A stretch of DNA of 64,000 bases from an uncultured Prevotella sp. (GCA_900551055.1 URUK01000003.1:71953-135952); one strand, 5' to 3'. Counted from the stretch's first letter, positions 1 through 8,912 are shown. Translations and numbers: made by a program. Notes: a model not told the origin generated them from the letters alone.

Positions 1-266
1 GCAACGTAAGACAGTGGCAGGACATGTTCTTCGGAAAACGCCGTTCGTTCACCCACATGCTTAATCCTGACTACGGAAAAATAAGCTCCGCCTACGGAAT
101 AGCGTACTCTCTCGTGACAAGTCGCGACAACCTGAAGGCTGAAGTGGAAAAGATGTTCGCCACGGAAGGCCCGTACCTATTGGAATGTGCTGTGGAAGAA
201 GAAGAAAACGTGATGCCCATGATACCTCCGGGAAAGTCAATCGGCGATATGATTTTAGAGTCATAA
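1..266 (+). CDS. ilvB: Acetolactate synthase large subunit, C-terminal end (5' part outside window)
   Basis: The frame is open from base 3 and codes for the last part of a thiamine-diphosphate enzyme. The residues NVRQWQDMFF, then KISSAYGIAY and the tail ECAVEEEENVMPMIPPG are typical of the C-terminus of acetohydroxyacid synthase catalytic subunits. The enzyme condenses two pyruvates, or pyruvate and 2-ketobutyrate, in valine, leucine and isoleucine synthesis. The small subunit begins 14 bases downstream, as in other Bacteroidales ilv operons. Only the end of the gene is in the window, so the cofactor site cannot be checked. Confidence 0.93.
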   Translation, partial: NVRQWQDMFFGKRRSFTHMLNPDYGKISSAYGIAYSLVTSRDNLKAEVEKMFATEGPYLLECAVEEEENVMPMIPPGKSIGDMILES

Positions 267-280
267 AAAAGTAAAAGACA

Positions 281-838
281 ATGGAAACGACCACAAAAAA
301 GTTTTATACGCTGTTGGTTTACTCTGAAAACCTTGCCGGAATACTCAACCAAATCACGGCTGTATTCACACGCCGGCAGGTCAATATCGAAAGCCTGAAC
401 GTGTCGGCGTCAAGCATTGACGGCGTACACAAGTACACTATAACCGCTTGGAGCGAAGAAGACCAGATAATAAAAATCACCAAGCAGATTGAGAAAAAGA
501 TTGATGTAATCAAAGCCGACTACTATACGGACGACCAGCTGTTCATCCGCGAGGTGGGCCTTTACAAGCTCTCTACGCCCGAAGTGCTTGAAAATCCGGA
601 AATATCGCGCACCATCCGCAAGGCTGACGCACGCATTGTGGAGGTCAACCCGACATTTTGCAGCGTGATGATGAGCGGCGTTACCGAGGACATCAAAGGC
701 TTGTACTTCTCTTTGGCGAAGTTCAACTGCGTGCTGCAATACACCCGCAGCGGGCGCATTGCCATCACACGGAACACCGTTGAAGAAGTAAGCGACTTTT
801 TGGAGATGCAGGAACAAAACAGGAATAAAGATGCTTGA
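281..838 (+). CDS. ilvN: Acetolactate synthase small (regulatory) subunit
   Basis: 185 residues, a normal length for the regulatory subunit. The N-terminus (residues 8-80) has the ACT-domain pattern with NLAGILNQITAVFTRR and VNIESLNVSAS, which in this family binds valine and gives feedback inhibition of IlvB. The C-terminal half has the ALS_ss_C-type fold with ARIVEVNPTFCSVMMSG. It lies 14 bases after ilvB and overlaps the thioesterase gene by 8 bases, so the two are probably translationally coupled. Confidence 0.95.
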   Translation: METTTKKFYTLLVYSENLAGILNQITAVFTRRQVNIESLNVSASSIDGVHKYTITAWSEEDQIIKITKQIEKKIDVIKADYYTDDQLFIREVGLYKLSTPEVLENPEISRTIRKADARIVEVNPTFCSVMMSGVTEDIKGLYFSLAKFNCVLQYTRSGRIAITRNTVEEVSDFLEMQEQNRNKDA

Positions 839-1601
839 CAAGACCGGACGATACGAATTCATGGCGGAGCCGTTTCACTGCGACTTCTCCAAAAGGCTTT
901 TCATGGGGCATTTGGGCAACCATCTGCTCAACGCAGCCGACTTCCACGCCTTCCACCGCGGCTTCGGCATGACGCAACTTAACCCCGAGCACAAGACGTG
1001 GGTGCTCTCACGGCTTGCCATCGAGATGGAAACGATGCCTGCTGAATACGCCAAATTCAGCGTGGAAACATGGATTGAAAGCGTCATGAAGTATTTTACG
1101 AACCGTAATTTCCGCATCGCCGACGCTGCGGACGACAGCAAGACATACGGCTACGGACGCAGCATCTGGGCGCTGATTGACACCGAAACGCGGCAGCCGC
1201 AAAACATCCTTGATGTCAAAGACGGCGATATTGCAAGATATATCAACGCCGACAAGGAATGCCCCATTGACGGACTGTCGCGCGTCAAGATGGGAAACGG
1301 CGCACGCCTTGCCGCGACAATCGACACGCATTACAGCGACGTGGACGTGAACGGGCACATCAACAGCGTCAAGTACATAGAACACGTGCTCGACCTGTTC
1401 GGCACTGACTGGTACAGCACGCACAACATTCGCCGCTTCGACATTGCTTACGTGGCCGAAAGCCACTACGGCGACAAGCTGAACTTCTACATTGAAGGCG
1501 ACGGCGAGGACATTTTCTGCGTGCGGATAGCGAAGAAAACGTCGGCTGACGGTGGCGAGACGGAGGTTTGCCGCAGCAAAATCACATTCGTGAAAAAGTA
1601 A
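831..1601 (+). CDS. Acyl-ACP thioesterase (FatA/FatB-like)
   Basis: 256 residues with two hotdog halves, as in bacterial acyl-ACP thioesterases (Acyl-ACP_TE family). The second half carries HYSDVDVNGHINSVKYIEH, which contains the N-x-H pair of the catalytic site. The enzyme is expected to release free fatty acids from acyl carrier protein in the cytoplasm. The start ATG lies inside the end of ilvN with an 8-base overlap. Its place between ilvN and ilvC is seen in other Bacteroidales. A link between branched-chain keto acids and branched fatty acids is possible but is my inference. Confidence 0.9.
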   Translation: MLDKTGRYEFMAEPFHCDFSKRLFMGHLGNHLLNAADFHAFHRGFGMTQLNPEHKTWVLSRLAIEMETMPAEYAKFSVETWIESVMKYFTNRNFRIADAADDSKTYGYGRSIWALIDTETRQPQNILDVKDGDIARYINADKECPIDGLSRVKMGNGARLAATIDTHYSDVDVNGHINSVKYIEHVLDLFGTDWYSTHNIRRFDIAYVAESHYGDKLNFYIEGDGEDIFCVRIAKKTSADGGETEVCRSKITFVKK

Positions 1602-1703
1602 GACAAGGCGGCCTTACGCCGCAAAGCATATATCAAGCAACAACAGATTAACAACCTGAATGCCGCGCCTGAACGTGCGGCTTCAATAAAAAACATTAAC
1701 AAA

Positions 1704-2747
1704 ATGGCAGAAATGAATTTCGGTGGCGTAATCGAGACGGTTGTCACCAGCAAGGAGTTTTCATTGGAAAAGGCACGTGAAGTGCTTAAAAACGAGACAA
1801 TCGCCGTACTGGGATACGGCATCCAAGGTCCCGGACAGGCGTGCAACCTGCGCGACAACGGCTTCAACGTTATCGTAGGCCAGCGCGAAGGCAAGACATA
1901 CGACAAGGCCGTGGCCGACGGATGGGTGCCCGGCAAGACGCTGTTCTCAATCGAAGAGGCGGCAGAAAAGGGTACAATAGTGTGCATGCTGCTGTCTGAC
2001 GCAGGCCAGATATCCGTCTGGCCGAAGGTAAAACCATACCTCACAAAGGGCAAGGCGCTGTATTACTCCCACGGTTTCGCAATCAACTGGAGCAGCCGCA
2101 CGGGCGTAGTGCCTCCCGAAGACGTTGATGTAATCATGGTTGCGCCCAAAGGTTCGGGCACATCCCTGCGCACAATGTTCTGTGAAGGACGCGGACTCAA
2201 CTGCTCATACGCCGTATATCAGGACGCTACAGGACATGCCGAGGAGCGCACGATAGCCTTCGGCATCGGCATAGGGGCAGGCTACCTGTTCAAGACTACG
2301 TTCGAACGTGAAGCAACAAGCGACCTCACCGGCGAGCGCGGTTCACTCATGGGAGCAATCGAAGGACTGCTTGAAGCACAGTATCAGGTGCTCCGCGAAC
2401 ATGGCCATTCGCCCTCGGAGGCGTTCAACGAGACCGTCGAGGAACTTACGCAAAGCCTCGGCCCGTTGTTCGGCGAAAAAGGAATGGACTGGATGTACGC
2501 CAACTGTTCCACCACCGCGCAGCGTGGCGCGCTCGACTGGGCACCACGCTTCCGCGACGCGATAAAGCCCGTCATGGAGTGGCTTTACCTCTCGGTGAAG
2601 AGCGGCAACGAAACGCAGATATCCATCGACAGCAACTCAAAGCCCGACTACCGCGAGAAGCTGAACGAGGAATTGCGCCAGATGCGCGAAAGCGAGATGT
2701 GGAGAGCAGGCGCAACGGTTCGCCAGCTGCGGCCTGAGAATAATTGA
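1704..2747 (+). CDS. ilvC: Ketol-acid reductoisomerase
   Basis: 347 residues, the length of short class I enzymes. The Rossmann motif GYGIQGPGQACNLRDNG is near residue 38. The cofactor loop that follows reads VGQREGKTYDKA, unlike the GLR-x-GS loop common in NADPH-dependent enzymes, so cofactor preference is open. Metal-binding acidic motifs follow (DLTGERGSLMGAIEG, then FNETVEELTQ). It converts acetolactate to dihydroxyisovalerate with Mg2+. It is the last gene of the ilv operon, 102 bases after the thioesterase, and is followed by a hairpin terminator. Confidence 0.96.
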   Translation: MAEMNFGGVIETVVTSKEFSLEKAREVLKNETIAVLGYGIQGPGQACNLRDNGFNVIVGQREGKTYDKAVADGWVPGKTLFSIEEAAEKGTIVCMLLSDAGQISVWPKVKPYLTKGKALYYSHGFAINWSSRTGVVPPEDVDVIMVAPKGSGTSLRTMFCEGRGLNCSYAVYQDATGHAEERTIAFGIGIGAGYLFKTTFEREATSDLTGERGSLMGAIEGLLEAQYQVLREHGHSPSEAFNETVEELTQSLGPLFGEKGMDWMYANCSTTAQRGALDWAPRFRDAIKPVMEWLYLSVKSGNETQISIDSNSKPDYREKLNEELRQMRESEMWRAGATVRQLRPENN

Positions 2748-2771
2748 TTTTTTATATTGGAAGTTAACGGA

Positions 2772-2800
2772 AGTTAGGCGCTTTGCGCCTAACTCCTTTT
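2772..2800 (+). terminator. Intrinsic terminator after ilvC
   Basis: A 10-bp perfect stem (AGTTAGGCGC paired with GCGCCTAACT) with a TTT loop is followed by CCTTTT. It lies 25 bases after the ilvC stop. Confidence 0.75.
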
Positions 2801-2822
2801 AGCTCCCGTCCACCCATTTTCC

Positions 2823-2912
2823 AAAATGCCACCTTTTAGCTTGTAAAAGGTGGCATTTTACGTTATAAAAGGGCATCTTTTGCAGTGTAAAACACGGCCT
2901 TTTACAACGCCT
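2823..2912. repeat. 22-bp palindrome array, copy 1
   Basis: Four 15-bp near-palindromes of the form AAAAGGYSRYCTTTT begin at 2823, 2845, 2867 and 2889, so the pitch is exactly 22 bp. The flank CATGCAACCTGCTGAC follows. It is one of twelve such arrays in the window, and with the ilvC terminator it fills the gap before the next gene. Confidence 0.85.
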
Positions 2913-3002
2913 CATGCAACCTGCTGACACATAGCACGTTGTGAATTTATCAAAAATCAGCCGCCGCAAAGGATAATTATAGCAAAAAACAGTGTCCTGA
3001 AC

Positions 3003-3033
3003 TTTGCCGTTACATACCTAAAAGTTATATTTG
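3003..3033 (+). promoter_or_regulatory. Bacteroidota-type promoter with near-zero leader
   Basis: TTTG at 3003-3006, 19 bases, then TATATTTG at 3026-3033 matches the -33/-7 consensus. The ATG of the next gene starts 7 bases after the -7 element, so the transcript would begin at or beside the start codon. Confidence 0.7.
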
Positions 3034-3039
3034 CATTTG

Positions 3040-3726
3040 ATGAAAAGGTATCTGTCCATATTGCTTATGGCGGCATTCTACGGCACGGTATGCGCCCAAG
3101 AAGTGCGCGACAACACCGTACCTTCGGATAGTGCGGCCATAAACGGCGCGGCTCCCGAACAAGAAATAATCGGCGGAGCCGACGCTCCCACCCACATATA
3201 CACTTACGACGGCTATCGCGGCGAGCCTCTCGCAGCAAACGATTCACTACATCTGCCCGTGCTCGACAGCTTCGGGCGGACATACATCAACATGTACCCT
3301 TACAGCTGGTACGGCATGTATGACTGGCAGTTGCACAAGGGGCTCAACATAAACATCGGCGCATCGGTATTCGCCTCGTTCGGCGACAGCCCCTGGAAAG
3401 GCGTCGGCTTCACGCAAAGCATGGCCGCGATGTACGCCATTCCGCTAACCGGCAAACTGTCGCTCGCCGTTGGCGGATATATCGACAACCTGTTCTGGGC
3501 GCGCGACACATACCACGATGCCGGCCTCAACGCCGTGCTCGGCTACAAGTTCGACGAACACTGGGAGGGTTATATCTTCGGACAGAAGTCGCTCGTCAAC
3601 ACACGCATGCCCCTACCCCTTTACGACATAGGCAACATCGGCGACCGCATCGGGGCGGCTGTAAGATACAACTTCAACCCTAACTTCAGTATTCAAGTAA
3701 GCGTTTCGGCGGAGAAAAGAAGATAA
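3040..3726 (+). CDS. Secreted protein of unknown function, possible outer-membrane barrel
   Basis: 228 residues from the ATG at 3040; a TTG at 3031 is also open but lies inside the promoter. A signal peptide (MKRYLSILLMAAFYGTVCAQ) ends at residue 20. A low-complexity linker precedes aromatic and glycine-rich strands such as INIGASVFASFG and IPLTGKLSLAVGGYIDN, and the chain ends in alternating hydrophobic residues (FSIQVSVSAEKRR). This suggests a small outer-membrane or periplasmic beta protein. I do not recognise the family. It stands alone between the ilv operon and the convergent copA-like gene. Confidence 0.75.
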   Translation: MKRYLSILLMAAFYGTVCAQEVRDNTVPSDSAAINGAAPEQEIIGGADAPTHIYTYDGYRGEPLAANDSLHLPVLDSFGRTYINMYPYSWYGMYDWQLHKGLNINIGASVFASFGDSPWKGVGFTQSMAAMYAIPLTGKLSLAVGGYIDNLFWARDTYHDAGLNAVLGYKFDEHWEGYIFGQKSLVNTRMPLPLYDIGNIGDRIGAAVRYNFNPNFSIQVSVSAEKRR

Positions 3727-3731
3727 TTTAT

Positions 3732-3897
3732 AGAAGTTAAAGGAGTTAAAGGAGTTATCGCTCACTGCGTTCGCTAAGGAGTTAAAGCCATTACCTTTGT
3801 AGTTGACAAGATACGAGGGACAAGTTGACAAAGCATTTGTCTTTAACTCCTTAGCGAACGCAGTGAGCGATAACTCCTTTAACTACTTTAACTTCTG
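3732..3897. repeat. Inverted repeat of GAAGTTAAAG units between convergent genes
   Basis: The left arm is built of AAGTTAAAGGAGTTA units plus a segment TCGCTCACTGCGTTCGCTAA. The right arm holds the reverse complements. The centre begins with GCCATTACC and ends in GCATTTGTC, as in the copies at 15631, 17591 and 53595. It lies between the 3' ends of two convergent genes and could fold as a bidirectional terminator. Confidence 0.8.
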
Positions 3898-3909
3898 AAG
3901 GGTCTTTGA

Positions 3910-5808
3910 TTATTTCCAGTACAATCTCAAGCTATTCGTCACCACGCTTACGCTTGAAAAGGCCATCAACGCACTCGCCAGCATAGGCGAAATCTGCCAG
4001 TCGAGACCGAAAGCGTAAGGCAGTCCTGCGGCAAGCGGTATGCAGACAACGTTGTAAATGAAAGCCCAAAACAGGTTTTGCTTCACCATTCCCACCGTAG
4101 CGCGTGACAACCTGATGGCCTCAGGTATGCGCCGGAGATCCGTTCCCATAAGAGTTACCTGTGCAACGTCCATCGCCACGTCAGTGCCTTTGCCCATTGC
4201 GATGCTCACATCGGCTGCAGCCAGAGCCTGCGTGTCGTTGATGCCGTCGCCAACCATGGCAACATGACGGCCTTCCGACTGCAACCGGCGCACCAGGTCC
4301 TCCTTATCCTGCGGCATAACCTTGCTCCTGTAATGCTTTATTCCGGCCTTCTCTGCCCAGTATCGGGCGGCTTCGTCCTTGTCGCCGCTCATCATGTACA
4401 CCTCTACGCCTTCCTCCTGCAAGGTCTGCATGGCTTCGCGTGCGTTTGGCTTCAGCGTCTCCCGCTCCTCAAGCGACAGCAAGTCGGCTTTCGTAAAGTC
4501 AACGTCCTTGTTGGGAATGGTCAGCGTTCCCGTCTTGTCGATAACCAACGCGTCAACGCGACGCATGTTCTCAAGCGCCGTCGCGTCCTTGATTAAGATG
4601 TTGTTGCGCGCCGCTTTCCCTATGCCAACCATCAAAGCGGTGGGCGTTGCCAGTCCGAGTGCGCACGGACAGGCGATTACCAGCACTGACACGGCCGACA
4701 TTACGGCGTGCGGCAACTGGCTGCTTCCGCCTACGGCATACCACAACACGAACGTAAGCAGCGACAATCCGAGCACTACAGGCACGAATACAAGGGCTAT
4801 CTTGTCGACGATGCGCTGCACGGGAGCTTTGCTTCCCTGCGCCTCCTGCACTGTTTTTATGATGCGTGCGAGCATCGTTCCGGCACCCACTTCAGCCGCC
4901 CGGAAGCGCATCGTGCCGCTTTTCACCACCGTTCCGGCGAACACCTTGTCGCCTGCGGCTTTCCTCACAGGCACCGGCTCGCCCGTTATCATGCTCTCGT
5001 CGATATACGCCTCGCCATCCGTCACGAAGCCGTCAACAGGCATCTTGTCGCCCGGGCGCACCTCTATTATGTCCCCTTTTTCAAGGGTCGATATGGGAAC
5101 GTCTGTCGTTTCGCCGCCCGAAACCAACCGGGCCGTCTTCGGCTGCAAGCCCATCAGCGAGCGTATAGCCGCCGCCGTGCCGTGTTTTGCGCGCTCTTCA
5201 AGCACCCGTCCTGTAAGCACGAACGTTATAATCATTACCGAAGCGTCATAATATGTATGGTTGGCAAGCCCCCTTGCGCTCCAGAACCCGTCGCCCCAGA
5301 AGGTGTTGAACACGCTGAACGCGAACGACACGCCTGTGCTCATGGCTACCAGCGTGTCCATATTTGCCGAGCCGTGTACAAGCTGCCGCCACGCGCTTGA
5401 ATAGAAACGGCGGCCGCAATATACAAGGTTGAAAGCGGCAAGCAGCATCATCGTCTGGTTGGCGACATACTCGCCGCCCACATTAACCCATCCCATCGAG
5501 ATGCACATCACGAGCACCGCCAGCACCCACGATGCCAAAGTTTGCCGCTTCAGGCGGCTCATCGCAGTGCGCTCGATAGCCTCCACGGCTTCGTCTTCGT
5601 CAATAACAAGGTCATATCCTAACTTCTGTATCTCTTCCTTCATCACCTTCGGCGACGTTTTCTGTGGGTCATACTCCACCAAAGCTGTGCGTGCGGCAAA
5701 GTTGACGCTGGCCTTCGCCACGCCGTCTATCTGCCCCAGACGCCTCTCCACGTTGGCCGCGCACCCGGCGCAGGCCATTCCCGTGACCGCTATTGTTTTC
5801 TTTTCCAT
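3910..5808 (-). CDS. copA: CopA-like heavy-metal P-type ATPase lacking the nucleotide-binding domain
   Basis: 632 residues. An N-terminal heavy-metal domain has GMACAGC (Cys13, Cys16). Membrane helices follow, with the actuator motif TGEP (275-278), the intramembrane CPC (380-382) that marks Cu+/Ag+ pumps, the phosphorylation site DKTGT (424-428) and GDGIND (520-525). The family usually has about 120 residues with an HP motif between DKTGT and the hinge. Here only about 21 residues separate DKTGTLT from LKPNAREAM, so the ATP-binding N domain is absent, which explains the short length. Copper export is the family role; activity of this form is uncertain. Confidence 0.9.
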   Translation of the reverse strand: MEKKTIAVTGMACAGCAANVERRLGQIDGVAKASVNFAARTALVEYDPQKTSPKVMKEEIQKLGYDLVIDEDEAVEAIERTAMSRLKRQTLASWVLAVLVMCISMGWVNVGGEYVANQTMMLLAAFNLVYCGRRFYSSAWRQLVHGSANMDTLVAMSTGVSFAFSVFNTFWGDGFWSARGLANHTYYDASVMIITFVLTGRVLEERAKHGTAAAIRSLMGLQPKTARLVSGGETTDVPISTLEKGDIIEVRPGDKMPVDGFVTDGEAYIDESMITGEPVPVRKAAGDKVFAGTVVKSGTMRFRAAEVGAGTMLARIIKTVQEAQGSKAPVQRIVDKIALVFVPVVLGLSLLTFVLWYAVGGSSQLPHAVMSAVSVLVIACPCALGLATPTALMVGIGKAARNNILIKDATALENMRRVDALVIDKTGTLTIPNKDVDFTKADLLSLEERETLKPNAREAMQTLQEEGVEVYMMSGDKDEAARYWAEKAGIKHYRSKVMPQDKEDLVRRLQSEGRHVAMVGDGINDTQALAAADVSIAMGKGTDVAMDVAQVTLMGTDLRRIPEAIRLSRATVGMVKQNLFWAFIYNVVCIPLAAGLPYAFGLDWQISPMLASALMAFSSVSVVTNSLRLYWK

Positions 5809-5902
5809 TGTGCGTATATGTTTACCTTAATATATATTAAGCCGGCAACGGCAACGGCACGCAGGCCGCGCACCGTGCCGCAAGGCTGATACAAAAGTAG
5901 TG

Positions 5903-5931
5903 CAAAGGTAATGCAACCGGGTTGCAATACC
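5903..5931 (-). promoter_or_regulatory. copA promoter with 25-bp palindromic operator
   Basis: On the minus strand TACCTTTG (5910-5903) is a -7 element. A second candidate TACTTTTG is at 5899-5892. A 25-bp palindrome, GGTAATGCAACC-G-GGTTGCAATACC at 5907-5931 with one mismatched pair, begins in the -7 element and runs into the spacer. MerR-type metal regulators such as CueR bind such symmetric sites between the two promoter elements. Confidence 0.55.
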
Positions 5932-6007
5932 AAGAAAACAGGCAGAAATGCAAGAAATTGAAACCTGTCTGCCATCTCATTGATAGCCAGCATGTTACAA
6001 ACGGCTT

Positions 6008-6100
6008 TGCAAAAGGCCATGTTTTGACGTGTAAAAGGTGGCCTTTCAGACGCTAAACGACGGCCTTTTGCAACGTAAAAGGCCACCTTTTACAAAGCCG
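6008..6100. repeat. 22-bp palindrome array, copy 2
   Basis: Four modules begin near 6011, 6033, 6055 and 6077. The array lies in the divergent region between copA and the fimbrial locus, so it is not tied to gene 3' ends. Confidence 0.85.
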
Positions 6101-6182
6101 CCGCCATTTGTCGGATTTGCCGAAAAACAGGTTTCAGACTGTAAGCAAAGCAAAGTTGTTTGTTAATAATATGTAACAAGCC

Positions 6183-6213
6183 TTTGCGGTTGACGTTTTT
6201 TTACCTATATTTG
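6183..6213 (+). promoter_or_regulatory. Promoter of the fimbria-type locus
   Basis: TTTG at 6183-6186, 19 bases, then TATATTTG at 6206-6213. The likely first gene starts at 6436, which leaves about 220 bases of leader with a run of eight C (6391-6398) and a short GC-rich hairpin region. Confidence 0.7.
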
Positions 6214-6435
6214 CGAAGTAAACGGATGTTTACATTCAGGACATTTCTACTTTATCAACCATGTACAAACACTTCACAAAGCATACGGCGGACAACGGCC
6301 AGACGCAAGGCGGCGAGGCTACGGCACGCAACCGCCGTGCAAGCGGCGTAGTTACGCGCTGTGGCGCTGTTCCGTGTGCTTTCGGTTTTACCCCCCCCGG
6401 AAGCCGGGGATAAGCCCTTACAGGGGCTTTTAGGC

Positions 6436-7686
6436 ATGTTTGCGGCGGCATTCAGACCGCGTCCGCAAACATCATTCATCATCACCTTGCTCTTGTTCGT
6501 AACGGTCTGCCCGTCTGTTTCGGCGCAGACCGCCACGCATGTGCCGCCGGACACCGCCGCGGCACGCGGTTGGTATGCCGGCGCGGAGGGAGGAGCGCCC
6601 TTCGCGGTGAGCACCTTCAGCTCCTTCGCCGACGGCAGGACATACGCCGGTTGGCTGGCCGGCATCTTCGCAGGATACGCCTTCAGCCCCGTAGTGTCGC
6701 TTGAAGCGCAGGCCGGATGGAGCCGTCCCGCCCTCGGGGCGAGGGAATGCTGCACGGAAAGCGGCTACTGGCTCGGCTCCGACGGACAGCGTTACCATGC
6801 TCCCGTCAGCGGCCTGCCGGGCTGGAACTACAGCTCGCTGAAAAGCCGGGTGACCGTGCAAAGCTACGGACTCCAGCTCAACCTGAACGTCCTTCCGTGG
6901 CTCGGAGCGCCGCCGCAGAGCCGCTGGGGACTGGAGGTTTCGCCCCGTCTGGCGGCTGTAGGCACAAAGGCCAGGTTGTACGACACGTCCACCGGACGGC
7001 AGGTAAAGGGCCTGCCTACGCGCTGGCACCTGGGTGCCGGCTTCCGCCTGCAGGGCTCTTACGCCGTGGCAGACCGCCTGCGCATCGGCCTGTACACCGG
7101 CATGACGTTCCTTACCGGCAAGGGCATGGACGGCATTCCGCGCCACGCCCACTCTTCCAACTACCTGTGGGAGAGCGGACTGCGCCTGTCTTTCTCATTC
7201 GGAAAGGCAAAACGCCGGACCGCCGAGCCTGCACGCACCGTACCGGTGACTCCCATACAGCCTGCCGCAAACCCCGAACCCAAGCCTGAAAAACCTGCGC
7301 CCGTTGTGGCAGAGCAGCCAAAGCCGGTGGCTGAAAAGGCGGAGGCCGGGCCTGAAAAGACCGTTTTCCCCGTGATTTTCTTCAACTTCAACAGCACCGC
7401 CGTGCGCCGGTCGGAGCGCGCCAAGGCCGGAGAGATAGCGCGAATCATGGCCGACGACCCGGAAATGCGCGTCCGCCTGACCGGCTGGTGCGACACCAAG
7501 GGCGCCACGGAGGTGAACCAGCGCGTGTCGCTGCGCCGCGCCGAGGCGGTCAAGAGGCTGCTCGTCAGCCTCGGAGTCGACGGCTCGCGCATAACGACCG
7601 ACGGCAAAGGCTCCGACTACGAACAGCAGGACGCTGCCAAGGCGCGCCGCGTCGTAACAGTAATCATCGGGGAGGAAGGATTATGA
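6436..7686 (+). CDS. Outer-membrane protein with N-terminal barrel and C-terminal OmpA domain
   Basis: 416 residues from the ATG at 6436, chosen because MFAAAFRPRPQ followed by a hydrophobic stretch ending in VSAQ makes a signal peptide. The frame is open further upstream, to 6361. Residues about 35-255 look like a DUF3575-type beta-barrel. A Pro/Lys/Glu-rich linker follows, and the last 90 residues form an OmpA peptidoglycan-binding domain (FFNFNSTAVRRSE, TGWCDTKG, NQRVSLRRAEAVKRLL). Such genes head Mfa-type fimbrial operons. Its stop overlaps the next ATG (ATGA), so the two are coupled. Confidence 0.8.
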   Translation: MFAAAFRPRPQTSFIITLLLFVTVCPSVSAQTATHVPPDTAAARGWYAGAEGGAPFAVSTFSSFADGRTYAGWLAGIFAGYAFSPVVSLEAQAGWSRPALGARECCTESGYWLGSDGQRYHAPVSGLPGWNYSSLKSRVTVQSYGLQLNLNVLPWLGAPPQSRWGLEVSPRLAAVGTKARLYDTSTGRQVKGLPTRWHLGAGFRLQGSYAVADRLRIGLYTGMTFLTGKGMDGIPRHAHSSNYLWESGLRLSFSFGKAKRRTAEPARTVPVTPIQPAANPEPKPEKPAPVVAEQPKPVAEKAEAGPEKTVFPVIFFNFNSTAVRRSERAKAGEIARIMADDPEMRVRLTGWCDTKGATEVNQRVSLRRAEAVKRLLVSLGVDGSRITTDGKGSDYEQQDAAKARRVVTVIIGEEGL

Positions 7687-8912
7687 GACACATTATCGGA
7701 CATATAAAAACAGCCGTGGCGGCGCTCGTGTTGTGCCTGCCCATGGCGGCGTGCACCGACGAGCCGCACGACGGAGGACACGGAATAGCGGTCGCATTGG
7801 AACTTCCCGACCTTCAAAACACTTCCATTGAAGAGGTGACGATAACCATAACGGCCGACGACGGCTCGTATCAGACAAGCCGGACGTTCACCGGACTGCG
7901 CGAGCTGGCAGCCACACTGTTCGACGTTCCGCCGGGTTGCTACACCGTGACGGCCGCCACTCCCGACGGACTTGGCGGCAAGGCGCGCACCTGCCTGGAC
8001 GGAGACGACATACGCCGGGTGACCATCAGGCTGACCGAAGGCGGCGCGGAGCTGCCAGTATTGCGGCTTGACGTGACGCTGCCCGACGCTACCCTGCCTC
8101 CATACAGCAGCAGGGCGGGCGGCGGAAGCGGAACGTACACGAGGCGGTTCATCGCCGACGTGTTCACGACCGACGGCGGAACGCGCGTGGCAAGGCGCGA
8201 AGTCACGGCGGAGACTGCACCGGGCGGAACGGCCACAATAGACCTTCCGCTCGACGAGGGGACGTATGACATACGCCTGTGGAGCGACTACGTGGCGGCG
8301 GACGGTGGCGGAACGGCCTTCTACGACGCGGCGGACTTGCAGCAGGTGGGCGTCAACACCGGCGCATACACCGCATGCACGGACTACAAGGACGCGGCGT
8401 ACGCTTACTTGGAAAGCGTCAGCGTGACGGCGGAGGGCGGCGGAACGGCGGTTACGCTGGAGCGTCCGTTGGCAAAATACCGCATCGTGACCAAGGACAT
8501 CGACCGTTACAGGCAGCTTGAGGGGGTGCCGCCGTTGGAAGAGCTGACCGTCGGCATAAGTTACGAGGGCTTCTTCCCGTCGTCGTTCAACGTTGTGACG
8601 GGCAGGCCGAACGACGCCGTCGAGGGCGTAAGTTACGGCTGCGCGCCGACGTGGGAGGCCGACGCGGAGGGCAACGCCGCGCTGGCGAGCGACTGGGTGC
8701 TGGTGAACGGAGCGGAGAGCGGCGTGCGACTGACTGTCACCGTCACCGCCGCCGACGGCTCGACGGTCTGCCGAACAACCGGCGTAAGCGTGCCTTACCG
8801 GCGCGGACGGCTCACTACGGTGAGCGGAAACTTCCTCACCGCCGGATTAGGAGGCGGAGGGGTGGACATCGACACCGGATGGGACGACGGCACGTTCGAG
8901 GTGGAGTTCTGA
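7683..8912 (+). CDS. FimB/Mfa2-family fimbrial anchor lipoprotein
   Basis: 409 residues from the ATG at 7683. The signal peptide ends in the lipobox LPMAAC, and the chain then has long runs of beta strands with Thr/Gly/Asp, as in Mfa2/FimB anchor subunits. Motifs such as TAATPDG, YDIRLWSDYV and LERPLAKYRIVTKDI are typical of this group. The protein should sit in the outer membrane and cap or anchor fimbriae. It overlaps the OmpA-domain gene by 4 bases. The fimbrillin-like gene follows after 281 bases filled by repeats. Confidence 0.82.
   Translation: MRHIIGHIKTAVAALVLCLPMAACTDEPHDGGHGIAVALELPDLQNTSIEEVTITITADDGSYQTSRTFTGLRELAATLFDVPPGCYTVTAATPDGLGGKARTCLDGDDIRRVTIRLTEGGAELPVLRLDVTLPDATLPPYSSRAGGGSGTYTRRFIADVFTTDGGTRVARREVTAETAPGGTATIDLPLDEGTYDIRLWSDYVAADGGGTAFYDAADLQQVGVNTGAYTACTDYKDAAYAYLESVSVTAEGGGTAVTLERPLAKYRIVTKDIDRYRQLEGVPPLEELTVGISYEGFFPSSFNVVTGRPNDAVEGVSYGCAPTWEADAEGNAALASDWVLVNGAESGVRLTVTVTAADGSTVCRTTGVSVPYRRGRLTTVSGNFLTAGLGGGGVDIDTGWDDGTFEVEF

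Noticed and set aside
6261..6413. Fifty-codon frame between the fimbrial promoter and the OmpA-domain gene
   Set aside because: It could join the next frame if the C8 run lost one base, but the resulting N-terminus would place more than 60 residues before the signal peptide. It is more likely untranslated leader.
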